Source of the DNA: Rhodocyclaceae bacterium UBA2346
GTDB lineage: Bacteria; Pseudomonadota; Gammaproteobacteria; Burkholderiales; Rhodocyclaceae
Direction of reading: 5' to 3'
DNA: 24,379 nt
Assembly (NCBI GenBank): GCA_002344625.1
Contig: DDUE01000049.1
Location: 1 to 24,379, forward strand
Part shown: positions 16,513 through 24,379 of the stretch, piece by piece
How positions within the stretch are numbered: position 1 is the stretch's first letter
Layout of the letters: each line of letters begins with the position of its first letter
Translations under genes and position numbers: made by a program
Notes under the pieces: generated by a model
Databases searched by the model: none
What the model was told of the DNA's origin: nothing
What the model saw: the letters and a program-made list of their open reading frames with translations, nothing else

Positions 16513-16896
16513 ATGGCCACTACTCCCGCCGAACTCAAGTACACCGCGTCCCATGAATGGATCCGCGTCGAAACCGACGGCACCCTCACGATCGGCGTGA
16601 CCGACCACGCCCAGGAAGCCCTTGGCGACGTGGTGTTTCTCGAGCTGCCCGATGCCGGCCGCCGGGTCGAGGCCGGCGAGGCGATCGCCGTCATCGAATC
16701 GGTCAAGGCCGCCTCGGACATCTACGCACCGGTTGCCGGTGAAGTGATCGAGTCGAACCAGGCCGCGGTCGACGCACCGGAGTCGATCAATGCCGACGCC
16801 TACGCCAACTGGCTGTTCCGGATCCGCCCCGACGACGCCGGCCTGGGCAAGGTCATCGACGCAGCCGCGTACGAGGCGCTGGTCGCCAACACCTGA
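16513..16896 (+). CDS. gcvH: Glycine cleavage system H protein
   Basis: The 127-residue lipoyl carrier shuttles the methylamine group between the P, T and L proteins. [13 protein letters not shown] opens the protein, [22 protein letters not shown] follows, and the lipoylated lysine is Lys65 in [18 protein letters not shown]. The C-terminal half ([15 protein letters not shown]) is standard. The ATG at 16513 has GGAG (16503-16506) 6 nt upstream. It lies 57 bp after gcvT and 91 bp before gcvP; both gaps contain hairpins. Confidence 0.97.
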   Translation: MATTPAELKYTASHEWIRVETDGTLTIGVTDHAQEALGDVVFLELPDAGRRVEAGEAIAVIESVKAASDIYAPVAGEVIESNQAAVDAPESINADAYANWLFRIRPDDAGLGKVIDAAAYEALVANT

Positions 16897-16910
16897 CCCG
16901 CCGGCCCCAT

Positions 16911-16932
16911 CCCGGGCGCTCCGGCGCCCGGG
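16911..16932 (+). promoter_or_regulatory. Very stable UNCG-type hairpin between gcvH and gcvP
   Basis: CCCGGGCGC (16911-16919), loop TCCG, then GCGCCCGGG (16924-16932): a perfect 9-bp stem closed by C-G around a UCCG (UNCG-class) tetraloop. No T-run follows, and gcvP starts 55 bp later. Probably an mRNA-stabilising or processing element that sets gcvH against gcvP levels; inference from structure only. Confidence 0.55.
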
Positions 16933-16987
16933 CGCCACCGCGCCGCCCTGCTGCCGCGCCGAACTCAAAAAACGACGGTGTACCCCG

Positions 16988-19894
16988 ATGCCTACTCACA
17001 GCCCGAACGAACCCCTGGCCGCGCCGCTCGCGGCGCTCGAACAACGCGACGACTTCATCGAGCGCCATATCGGACCTGACGAGCGTGAAGTCGAAATCAT
17101 GCTGGGTGCAATCGGTGCGGCCTCGCTCGATCAGTTGATCGCGCAGACGCTGCCGAACGGAATCCGCCTGCCCGCGCCGCTCGCGCTCGACGCCGCCCGC
17201 CCCGAACACGAGGCGCTCGAACGCCTGCGCGCCATCGCAAAGCACAACATCCTGCGCAAATCGCTGATCGGGATGGGCTACTACGGCACTCATACGCCGG
17301 CGGTGATTCTTCGCAACGTGCTCGAAAACCCCGGCTGGTATACCGCCTACACCCCCTACCAGGCCGAGATCGCGCAAGGGCGGCTCGAGGCGCTGCTGAA
17401 CTACCAGCAGATGGTGATCGACCTCACCGGGCTCGAACTCGCCAACGCCTCGCTGCTCGACGAAGCGACCGCCGCCGCCGAGGCGATGGCGATGGCGAAG
17501 CGGGTCAGCAAATCGAAATCGATGCGCTTTTTCGTCGATGAAGCCGCCTTCCCGCAGACCATCGACGTGCTCAGGACACGTGCGGGTTTCTTCGGGTTCG
17601 AACTGCTCTTCGGTCCGGCGACGCGCGCGGCCGAACATGATGTGTTCGGCGCCCTGCTGCAGTATCCGAACGAACATGGCGAGGTCGTGGACCTCGGCGC
17701 CACGATCGCGTCGCTGAAGGCCGCCGGCGCGGTGGTCGCCGTCGCGTCCGACCTGATGGCGCTGGTGCTGCTGAAATCACCCGGCGCGATGGGCGCGGAC
17801 ATCGCACTGGGATCGGCCCAGCGTTTTGGCGTGCCGATGGGTTTCGGCGGTCCGCACGCGGCATTCTTCGCGACCCGCGAGAGCAATGCACGCGCGATGC
17901 CAGGGCGGATCATCGGGGTTTCGAAGGACGCCCGCGGCAAGACCGCGCTGCGCATGGCGCTGCAGACCCGCGAACAGCACATCCGGCGCGAGAAGGCCAA
18001 TTCGAACATCTGCACTTCGCAGGTACTGCTCGCCAACATGGCCGGTTTCTACGCGGTGTATCACGGCCCGCACGGCCTGCGCACCATCGCGCTGCGCATC
18101 CATCGGCTGGCCGCGATCCTGCATCGCGGACTGAGCCAGATCGGCTTCACGCTCGGCCATGACACGTTCTTCGATACGCTGCAGATCGACGTGGGCACGC
18201 GCGCCCCCGCCATTCTGGCCGCGGCCGACGGCGCCGGGTTCAACCTGCGCCAGGTCTCCGACACGGTGCTCGGCCTGTCGGTCGACGAAACCACCACCCG
18301 CGAAGACGTTGCGGCGATCCTGCGCCTGTTCGGCGCCGGTGCCGACATCGCCGCGCTCGACCATGCGGTCGCCGCGAGCACAGGCCACCTGCCGCAGCAC
18401 CTGTTGCGCGACGATGCGATCCTGGCGCACCCGGTATTCAATACCCACCATACCGAGCATGCGATGCTGCGCTATCTCAAGAAGCTGCAGAACCGGGATC
18501 TCGCGCTCGACCACTCGATGATCTCGCTCGGCAGCTGCACCATGAAGCTCAATGCGACCAGCGAGATGATTCCGATCTCATGGCCGGAATTCGCGAACAT
18601 GCATCCGTTCGCGCCGCGCGCCCAGGCGCGCGGTTATGTCGAGCTGATCGCGAGCCTGAGCGACTACCTCAAGGCGATCACCGGCTTCGATGCCATCTCG
18701 ATGCAGCCCAACTCGGGCGCGCAGGGGGAATATGCGGGGCTGGCCGCAATCGCGCGCTACCACGCCAGCCGTGGCGAACGGCATCGCGACGTCTGCCTGA
18801 TCCCCAAATCGGCCCACGGCACCAATCCGGCCACCGCCCAGATGTGTGGCATGCAGGTGGTCGTCGTGGCATGCGACGACAACGGCAACGTGGACCTTGC
18901 CGACCTCGGCGCCAAGGCTGCGCAATATGGCGAACGGCTGGCGGCGCTGATGATCACCTACCCCTCCACCCACGGCGTGTTCGAAGAGAACATCCGCGAA
19001 ATCTGCGCGACCGTGCACGAACACGGCGGCCAGGTCTATATGGACGGCGCCAATCTCAATGCGCAGGTCGGCCTGACCTCGCCCGCCGCGATCGGCGCCG
19101 ACGTCTCGCACATGAACCTGCACAAGACCTTCTGCATTCCGCACGGTGGCGGTGGTCCGGGCATGGGGCCGATCGGCGTCAAAGCCCATCTCGCCCCGTT
19201 CATGGCCGACCATGTCGTCGCGCCGACCGGCGACGCCTCGCGCCCGAACAAGGGCCAGGGCGCAGTCTCGGCGGCGCCTTTCGGGTCGGCCAGCATCCTG
19301 CCGATCTCGTGGATGTACATCGCGATGATGGGCGGCGAAGGGCTGAAACGCGCGACCGAGCTCGCGATCCTCAACGCGAACTATGTCGCCAACCGCCTCG
19401 CCGAGCACTACCCGGTGTTGTACAGCGGTACCCAAGGGCGGGTGGCGCACGAGTGCATCCTCGACATCCGGCCGATCAAGGCGGCAACCGGTCTGTCCGA
19501 GGTCGATATCGCCAAGCGGCTCATGGACTACGGCTTTCATGCGCCGACGATGTCGTTCCCGGTGGCCGGAACGATCATGGTCGAACCGACCGAGTCCGAG
19601 AACCTGGCCGAGCTGAACCGCTTCATCGACGCGATGATCGCGATTCGCGACGAGATCCGCGCGGTCGAGACCGGTGCGCTGCCCGGCGACGACAATCCGC
19701 TGGTCAATGCCCCGCACACCCAGGCCGACCTGGTCGGAGAATGGAACCACACCTACAGCCGCGAGCAAGCCGTGTTCCCGTTGCCATGGGTGGCAGATAA
19801 CAAGTTCTGGCCCAGCGTCAACCGCATCGACGACGTATTCGGCGACCGCAACCTGTTCTGCAGTTGCGTCCCCGCCGAAGACTACGCGGCCTGA
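16988..19894 (+). CDS. gcvP: Glycine dehydrogenase (decarboxylating), P protein
   Basis: GcvP decarboxylates glycine using PLP and passes the aminomethyl group to lipoyl-GcvH. The single-chain form (968 residues, the normal length of about 950-970) is present: an N-terminal half with [32 protein letters not shown] and [19 protein letters not shown], and a C-terminal half with [32 protein letters not shown] and the PLP lysine Lys713 in [18 protein letters not shown]. It ends with [18 protein letters not shown]. The ATG at 16988 gives the family start; its ribosome-binding site is poor, so translation may depend on the operon context. It is the last gene of the operon, followed by strong hairpins. 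Confidence 0.97.
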   Translation: MPTHSPNEPLAAPLAALEQRDDFIERHIGPDEREVEIMLGAIGAASLDQLIAQTLPNGIRLPAPLALDAARPEHEALERLRAIAKHNILRKSLIGMGYYGTHTPAVILRNVLENPGWYTAYTPYQAEIAQGRLEALLNYQQMVIDLTGLELANASLLDEATAAAEAMAMAKRVSKSKSMRFFVDEAAFPQTIDVLRTRAGFFGFELLFGPATRAAEHDVFGALLQYPNEHGEVVDLGATIASLKAAGAVVAVASDLMALVLLKSPGAMGADIALGSAQRFGVPMGFGGPHAAFFATRESNARAMPGRIIGVSKDARGKTALRMALQTREQHIRREKANSNICTSQVLLANMAGFYAVYHGPHGLRTIALRIHRLAAILHRGLSQIGFTLGHDTFFDTLQIDVGTRAPAILAAADGAGFNLRQVSDTVLGLSVDETTTREDVAAILRLFGAGADIAALDHAVAASTGHLPQHLLRDDAILAHPVFNTHHTEHAMLRYLKKLQNRDLALDHSMISLGSCTMKLNATSEMIPISWPEFANMHPFAPRAQARGYVELIASLSDYLKAITGFDAISMQPNSGAQGEYAGLAAIARYHASRGERHRDVCLIPKSAHGTNPATAQMCGMQVVVVACDDNGNVDLADLGAKAAQYGERLAALMITYPSTHGVFEENIREICATVHEHGGQVYMDGANLNAQVGLTSPAAIGADVSHMNLHKTFCIPHGGGGPGMGPIGVKAHLAPFMADHVVAPTGDASRPNKGQGAVSAAPFGSASILPISWMYIAMMGGEGLKRATELAILNANYVANRLAEHYPVLYSGTQGRVAHECILDIRPIKAATGLSEVDIAKRLMDYGFHAPTMSFPVAGTIMVEPTESENLAELNRFIDAMIAIRDEIRAVETGALPGDDNPLVNAPHTQADLVGEWNHTYSREQAVFPLPWVADNKFWPSVNRIDDVFGDRNLFCSCVPAEDYAA

Positions 19895-19897
19895 CCC

Positions 19898-19949
19898 GCT
19901 GCCGGCGGCGGCGCATCCGCCTGCCCCGGCAGCGCGCGACACGCGCGCT
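19898..19949 (+). terminator. Hairpin cluster after gcvP
   Basis: GCTGCCGG (19898-19905) pairs with CCGGCAGC (19926-19933), and inside it GGCGG (19907-19911) pairs with CCGCC (19917-19921). An overlapping second hairpin, AGCGCGC (19931-19937) / GCGCGCT (19943-19949), shares bases with the first, so only one can form fully. It lies 3 bp after the gcvP stop. There is no T-run: a non-canonical terminator or 3'-end stabiliser. The rest of the gap to 20086 holds only the GH17 promoter candidate. Confidence 0.45.
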
Positions 19950-20040
19950 GATGCGCGGTTCCAGCCGGCCCCGCACAGCGTGGTGGATCGATTTTGCAAC
20001 GGGCGGCATCGGCTTGGTGCGGCACCCGCGCAATAGCGGC

Positions 20041-20046
20041 TAGAAT
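20041..20046 (+). promoter_or_regulatory. Possible -10 box for the GH17 membrane protein gene
   Basis: TAGAAT, five of six consensus bases, 40 bp before the ATG at 20087. Its flanks (GGC-box-CGGC) resemble those of the bamD -10 at 419-424. No good -35 at 16-18 bp was seen; TTGGTG at 20014-20019 is too far. Confidence 0.35.
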
Positions 20047-20086
20047 CGGCGCGCGGCCGCCTTGTGCCGAACCCACCGCGGAAAAC

Positions 20087-21706
20087 ATGTCGAATCCGAT
20101 TCCTGCCGTTGCGACCCCCTGGCGCGCACTGATCGTCGTGCACCTCCTTGCGCTCATCGGTCTGTTCGCGTGGGTACTGGCCGAAACCCGTCCGGTTGCA
20201 ATGCACGATCTGCACCTGGCCGACGGCGAACGGCTCAAATGCGTTTCCTACGCCCCCTACCGCCTGCCGGGCCAGACGCCGTTCGACCCCGATCTGAAAA
20301 TCGGTATCGAGCAGATTCGTACCGACCTCGCGGAGTTGGCGCGCATCACCGAGTGCGTGAGGCTGTACTCGGTGGATCAGGGCCTCGATCAGGTGCCGAC
20401 GGTCGCCCGCGAGCTGGGGCTCAAGGTGTTGCTGGGCGCCTGGATCAGCGCCAACCCGGAGCACAACCGCAAGGAACTCGAACATGCGCTGGCGCTTGCG
20501 AACGCCAACCGCGACGTGGTGAGCCTGTTGATCGTCGGCAACGAGGTGCTGCTGCGCCGCGAGCGCTCGATGGCCCAGATGGAAGCATTGATTCGCCATG
20601 CGCAGGCCAGCACCGACGTGCCGGTCACCTATGCCGATGTATGGGAATTCTGGATCGAGAATGCCGAACTGGCGGACGCGGTCGACACCGTGACGGTGCA
20701 CATCCTGCCATTCTGGGAAAACGACCCGGTAGGCGTCGACGCGGCGCTCGAACATGTCGTCGATACGGTTCGAGAGGTCCGCGAGACTTTCGACAAACCG
20801 GTGCTGATCGGCGAAACCGGCTGGCCCAGTGCCGGCCGGCAGCGCGAGGCCTCTCAACCGTCGCGCGTCGGCCAGGCACGCTACATCCGCGAATTCGTAC
20901 ATCAGGCTCACCAGGAAGGATGGGCCTACAACCTGATCGAGGCCGTAGACCAACCCTGGAAGCGCCGGCTCGAAGGCACGGTCGGCGGCTTCTGGGGCAT
21001 CCTCGACACCGAGCTGGCACCGAAATTTCCACTTTCCGGCCCGGTGCGCGAACGCGAAAGCGCTGTACCGGTGGCGCTTGCCGCGCTCGCCGGCGCGACA
21101 CTGATGCTCGTCCTGGGCACGCTGCGCCGCCCACCGCGGACCACCTTCGCGAGGGTCGGCGCGCTGCTGTCGATGGGGCTGACCTTGGGCACGGTCTCGA
21201 TACTGCAATGGGAGCATGCCGTGCTCGCCTACCGAGACCCGTTCGAATGGATACTGCTCGGGGCGCTCGCGCTGATCGGCCTCGGGATCCCGGTGCTGGT
21301 CGCTGTCGGGCCGTCCGGCAGGTTCGGCTCCGCGGCCGATGCCTGGCAACGCCTGCGTGCCCATCCAGCCGCGCTCACCGACACCACAACCTTGCTGTCG
21401 CTCGCCCGCGGGCTGGTGCTGTTCGCCGCCGCGGTCGCCGCCCTGCTGCTGGTCATGGACCCACGCTATCGTGACTTTCCCACCCTGCTCTATCTGGTGC
21501 CGGCGCTGTGCCTCGCGCCGCTGCAATGGCTGGAGCCGGTGCGCACCGGAGTCGAGGAGCGGGTCTGCGCCTGGGTCATCGCCATCGGCGTGATCGGGCG
21601 CTGGATCTCAGAGCCGCTCAACCCCCAGGCCGTCGCCTGGCTCGCGGCCGGATTGCTGCTCGCGGCCTCCTTCCTGCACAAAACGCCGTGCCAGCACCAG
21701 CAGTGA
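20087..21706 (+). CDS. GH17-domain multi-pass membrane protein (beta-glucan transferase-like)
   Basis: A 539-residue protein. A single N-terminal membrane segment (about 13-32) leads to a glycoside hydrolase family 17 domain (about 45-320), then about six further hydrophobic segments (327-345, 355-372, 387-408, 438-457, 465-481, 494-530). GH17 catalytic glutamates are visible: acid/base Glu153 in IVGNEV and nucleophile Glu243 in LIGETGWPS. The domain should face the periplasm. Characterised proteobacterial GH17 domains act as beta-1,3-glucan transferases, making branches or elongating chains, rather than as simple hydrolases. No glycosyltransferase domain is present, unlike the related fusion protein from 22278. 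The ATG at 20087 is chosen because the protein then begins just before its membrane segment. Likely role: remodelling a cell-surface or periplasmic beta-glucan. Confidence 0.85.
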   Translation: MSNPIPAVATPWRALIVVHLLALIGLFAWVLAETRPVAMHDLHLADGERLKCVSYAPYRLPGQTPFDPDLKIGIEQIRTDLAELARITECVRLYSVDQGLDQVPTVARELGLKVLLGAWISANPEHNRKELEHALALANANRDVVSLLIVGNEVLLRRERSMAQMEALIRHAQASTDVPVTYADVWEFWIENAELADAVDTVTVHILPFWENDPVGVDAALEHVVDTVREVRETFDKPVLIGETGWPSAGRQREASQPSRVGQARYIREFVHQAHQEGWAYNLIEAVDQPWKRRLEGTVGGFWGILDTELAPKFPLSGPVRERESAVPVALAALAGATLMLVLGTLRRPPRTTFARVGALLSMGLTLGTVSILQWEHAVLAYRDPFEWILLGALALIGLGIPVLVAVGPSGRFGSAADAWQRLRAHPAALTDTTTLLSLARGLVLFAAAVAALLLVMDPRYRDFPTLLYLVPALCLAPLQWLEPVRTGVEERVCAWVIAIGVIGRWISEPLNPQAVAWLAAGLLLAASFLHKTPCQHQQ

Positions 21707-22057
21707 CAGCATCGCCCCGACCGCGGCATAGTCGAAGCTATACAGCACTAGGCCGGCGATACCGGTAAACCAGCCGACCAGCGCCAACCCTTTGCTGCGC
21801 ACCGCGAAGGCCAGCACCCCGGCCACGAGGCTCACCCACCCCAGGCGCTGATGCAGAAACGACTGGATCAGCGCCCATTTTGCAGCGCACCAGCCTTGCA
21901 CGCCCTCGGCCAGCGAGCCGCCGCACTCGGCGGGCAGCCATCCCGACTCCATCAAACCGTAACGTGCTACCAGGGCGAACGCCAGGACCAGCAGTGACAA
22001 CACCGCCAAACCGCGCGGCGCGCCACACCATTTCGACAAAATATTTCGAATTCTCAA
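21608..22057 (-). CDS. Small multi-pass membrane protein, unknown function
   Basis: A 149-residue hydrophobic protein on the opposite strand between the two GH17 genes. Hydrophobic segments lie at about residues 14-35, 70-85, 88-108 and 110-125; the tail is hydrophilic (RRFVQEGGREQQSGREPGD). The start is TTG at 22057, chosen because AAAGGA sits 5 nt upstream and no ATG gives a full-length protein. Two cysteines (WCGAP, WLPAECGG) and the WC of GWCAAKW could matter but are not a known motif. Its last 33 codons, including the stop, overlap the 3' end of the GH17 gene antisense by 99 bp. The position suggests a link to the glucan locus; I know of no family. Confidence 0.7.
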   Translation of the reverse strand: MRIRNILSKWCGAPRGLAVLSLLVLAFALVARYGLMESGWLPAECGGSLAEGVQGWCAAKWALIQSFLHQRLGWVSLVAGVLAFAVRSKGLALVGWFTGIAGLVLYSFDYAAVGAMLSLLVLARRFVQEGGREQQSGREPGDGLGVERL

Positions 22058-22203
22058 AGTTTTCCTTTGTAAATCAGTGCCACGAAAACCGTCAACAACA
22101 GTTTCAAATTTTGCGCGCTAACACACTGAAAATCAGCATAAAATCCGCGCTCGAGGCAAACCCCGGACAACCCGTCGAAAGCGAAGGAAGCGACTTCTGC
22201 GCT

Positions 22204-22218
22204 TGCCGTTGCACGGCA
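22204..22218. repeat. Inverted repeat in the intergenic region before the GH17-GT2 gene
   Basis: TGCCGT and ACGGCA are perfect 6-bp arms around TGC, 60 bp upstream of the ATG at 22278, in the region between divergent genes (22058-22277). Possible operator or hairpin. No convincing sigma-70 promoter was found here; TAAAAT at 22139-22144 lacks a well-spaced -35. Confidence 0.3.
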
Positions 22219-22277
22219 TCATGTCACGACCCCCTCTCCTCAAGCACTCGACCATTATCGCAGAGCGCCGGCACCCC

Positions 22278-24379
22278 ATGAAAACAGCTTCAAACCTCGT
22301 ATTCAGACTGATCGTAGCGATATCGCTGGCGCTTCTCGTCGCCGCGGGACAGTACGGCATCTGGAAACAAATCAACCATGGCTCCGACTTTGCCGGGTCG
22401 GATGGCAGCATTCACGGCTACGCCTATTCCGGCTTTCAACGTGACCAGAGCCCGGTCAAGGGCACCTTCCCCAGCGAGGCCGAAATCGCCGGCGACCTCG
22501 ATCTGTTGTCGCTCACCTCGCAGCGCATCCGCACCTACGGCAGCACCGACAATCCGGCCGTGGTCGGGCTCGCGTCGGCGCGCAACCTCGAGGTGACCGC
22601 AGGGGCATGGATATCGGCCGACCAGGCGGCCAATCAACGCGAGGTCGACGGTGTCATCGAGGCGGCGCGCAAGCTCAAAAGCATCAACAGAGTGATCGTC
22701 GGCAACGAAGTCCTGCTGCGCGGCGATCTCAAGGTCGATGAACTCGCGGCCCACCTCGACACCGCGCGCAAGGCGCTCCGGCGCCAGAAGACCCCGGTCT
22801 CGACCGCCGAGCCATGGCATGTCTGGCTCAAACACCCCGAACTGGCGAAGCATGTCGATTTCATCACCGTGCATCTGCTGCCCTATCACGAAGGCGTGCC
22901 GGTCGAGTCGGCGGTCACCTACGCGCTGATGCGCTACGACGAGTTGGCGAAGACCTTTCCGAACAAGAAGATCGTGATCGGTGAAATCGGCTGGCCCAGC
23001 AACGGGCCGTCGGTAGCCAGCCTGGGCGACGAGAAAACGGTCTCGGTCGCGTCGGTCGAGAACGCCGCGCGTTTCATTCGCGAATTCCTGGCCCATCCGC
23101 GTGCCCCCAAGCTCGACTACTACATCATGGAAGCGATCGATCAGCCCTGGAAGATGGAGGTGGAAGGCTGGGCCGGCGCCTATTGGGGCATCTTCAACGC
23201 CGACCGTGTCGCCAAGTTCCCGCTCGACGGCCTGGTCTACCAGGACATCCACTGGCAGAAGAAGGCCATGACGGCGGCGGCAATCGCGTTCATCCCGATG
23301 CTGCTGATCGCCTTCTTCCTGCGCGAGTGGAGCATCATCGGGCGCCTGTGGCTGCTTGCGCTGGTCCAGGCCTGTACCGCGACACTCGTGATCGGCGCGA
23401 GCGTGCCGGTCGACTACTACCTCTCGCAGCGCGACATGGTGGGCCTCGCCCTGCTCATCACCGCCACGGCCTTGACCATCGCGGTGCTGCTGTCACACGG
23501 GTTCGAATTCGGCGAGGCGATGTTCAAGCGCACCTGGCAACGCCGCTTCCAGCCGCTGCCACCGCATGCGCCCGACGCGCAACCCTTCGTCTCGGTCCAC
23601 CTAGCCTGCTACAACGAGCCGCCCGAAATGGTGATCGCCACCATCGACAGTCTCGCGGCGATGGATTACAGCAACTTCGAAGTGCTGGTGCTGGACAACA
23701 ACACCAAGGACGAAGCGCTATGGAAGCCGCTCGAAGCGCGCTGCGCCGAGCTCGGCCCGCGCTTTCGCTTCTACCATCTCGACAACTGGCCGGGTTTCAA
23801 GGCGGGCGCACTCAATTTCGGACTGCGCCAGACCGACCCGCGCGCCGAGGTGGTCGGGGTGGTCGACGCCGACTACGTGGTGTCGCCCGACTGGCTGTCG
23901 TCGCTGATTCCGCACTTCGACAAACCCGACGTCGCCGTGGTGCAGGCGCCGCAGGCGCATCGCGACTGGGAAACCCATCCGTTCCGGCGCATGTGCAACT
24001 GGGAGTTCGACGGTTTCTTCCGCATCGGCATGCATCATCGCAACGAGCGCAATGCCCTGATCCAGCACGGAACGATGACGCTGGTGCGGCGGCGTTCGCT
24101 CGAAGAAGTCGGCGGCTGGTCGGAATGGTGCATCTGCGAAGATACCGAACTGGGGCTGCGCCTGATCGAGAAAGGTTACGACACCCGCTACGTCGACCAT
24201 GTACTGGGCAAGGGGCTGACCCCTTCCGACTTTGCCGCGATCAAGACCCAGCGCTTCCGCTGGGCCTTCGGGGCCATGCAGATCCTCAAGGCGCACCTGC
24301 CGGCCATGCTCGGGCCCAGCAAGCTCAACCTCGCCCAGCGCTACCACTTCCTGACCGGCTGGTTCGCCTGGCTGGGCGA
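22278..24379 (+). CDS. GH17-GT2 fusion, NdvB-like beta-1,3-glucan synthase/transferase (runs off window)
   Basis: The first 700 residues are present and the 3' end is outside the window. The order is N-terminal membrane segment (about 9-29), GH17 domain (about 45-320; acid/base Glu144 in VGNEV, nucleophile Glu236 in IGEIGWPS), three membrane segments (about 332-347, 354-375, 388-406), then a cytosolic family 2 glycosyltransferase domain from about 435. The processive GT2 signature is complete: VLDNNTKD, VVDADY (Asp530/Asp532), ICEDTELGLRL and QRFRW (658-662). More membrane segments are expected downstream. The organisation matches NdvB-type proteins of Pseudomonas and Bradyrhizobium that make beta-1,3 (often cyclic or branched) glucans: the GT2 polymerises from UDP-glucose and the external GH17 rejoins chains. 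Exact linkage and product cannot be read from sequence. Confidence 0.88.
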   Translation, partial: MKTASNLVFRLIVAISLALLVAAGQYGIWKQINHGSDFAGSDGSIHGYAYSGFQRDQSPVKGTFPSEAEIAGDLDLLSLTSQRIRTYGSTDNPAVVGLASARNLEVTAGAWISADQAANQREVDGVIEAARKLKSINRVIVGNEVLLRGDLKVDELAAHLDTARKALRRQKTPVSTAEPWHVWLKHPELAKHVDFITVHLLPYHEGVPVESAVTYALMRYDELAKTFPNKKIVIGEIGWPSNGPSVASLGDEKTVSVASVENAARFIREFLAHPRAPKLDYYIMEAIDQPWKMEVEGWAGAYWGIFNADRVAKFPLDGLVYQDIHWQKKAMTAAAIAFIPMLLIAFFLREWSIIGRLWLLALVQACTATLVIGASVPVDYYLSQRDMVGLALLITATALTIAVLLSHGFEFGEAMFKRTWQRRFQPLPPHAPDAQPFVSVHLACYNEPPEMVIATIDSLAAMDYSNFEVLVLDNNTKDEALWKPLEARCAELGPRFRFYHLDNWPGFKAGALNFGLRQTDPRAEVVGVVDADYVVSPDWLSSLIPHFDKPDVAVVQAPQAHRDWETHPFRRMCNWEFDGFFRIGMHHRNERNALIQHGTMTLVRRRSLEEVGGWSEWCICEDTELGLRLIEKGYDTRYVDHVLGKGLTPSDFAAIKTQRFRWAFGAMQILKAHLPAMLGPSKLNLAQRYHFLTGWFAWLG

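Noticed and set aside
18578..21526. 982-codon open frame on the minus strand across gcvP and the GH17 gene
   Set aside because: It is antisense to two clearly recognised genes, has repetitive Arg/Gly/Asp/His-rich composition typical of GC-rich shadow frames, and crosses a gene boundary on the other strand.
1..24379. Search by eye for tRNA genes, CRISPR repeats, insertion sequences, toxin-antitoxin or phage-defence genes
   Set aside because: None seen; gene content is housekeeping and catabolic, with no composition break suggesting an island.

Overview
This window looks like chromosomal housekeeping DNA from a betaproteobacterium, most likely of the Rhodocyclales (Azoarcus/Thauera type). The grounds are high GC with a strong third-position GC bias, divergent rluD/bamD, a Sua5-YciO / M50 protease / (trpS) / scpA / scpB / rluB order, and a tandem glycine riboswitch ahead of gcvT-gcvH-gcvP. 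The assignment rests on recalled gene order and family resemblance, not a database search. I see no tRNA, rRNA, CRISPR array, insertion sequence or prophage.

Layout. 1-1248: 5' part of rluD (minus) divergent from bamD (plus). 1292-2737: bifunctional mannose-1-phosphate guanylyltransferase / mannose-6-phosphate isomerase (minus). 2874-6740: a LysR regulator (minus) divergent from an omega-amino acid:pyruvate transaminase and a CoA-acylating semialdehyde dehydrogenase, a probable beta-alanine catabolic unit. 6765-14288: a long minus-strand run, listed 5' to 3' as chemoreceptor, alpha/beta hydrolase, PHP phosphatase, YciO-type protein, M50 protease, a remnant of trpS, scpA, scpB, rluB. 14269-14979: a doubtful minus-strand ORF and a small conserved plus-strand gene. 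15033-19894: promoter, tandem glycine riboswitch, intrinsic terminator, then gcvT, gcvH, gcvP, with strong hairpins between and after the genes. 20087-24379: a GH17 membrane protein, a small membrane protein on the opposite strand, and a GH17-GT2 fusion running off the end, probably a beta-1,3-glucan synthesis and remodelling locus.

Working together. The glycine cleavage operon should be switched by glycine through the leader. The transaminase and dehydrogenase would convert beta-alanine to malonate semialdehyde and then acetyl-CoA. In the GH17 pair, the fusion protein carries both a cytosolic glucan-polymerising GT2 domain and an outward-facing transferase domain, while the first protein has only the outward GH17 domain on a multi-pass membrane anchor.

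The most unusual item is the 159-bp trpS remnant between the M50 protease and scpA (9164-9322). Both ends of a betaproteobacterial TrpS can still be read, but about 1 kb of the middle is gone, so a functional tryptophanyl-tRNA synthetase must be encoded elsewhere. I found no convincing unknown defence or mobile system; most of the window is ordinary.
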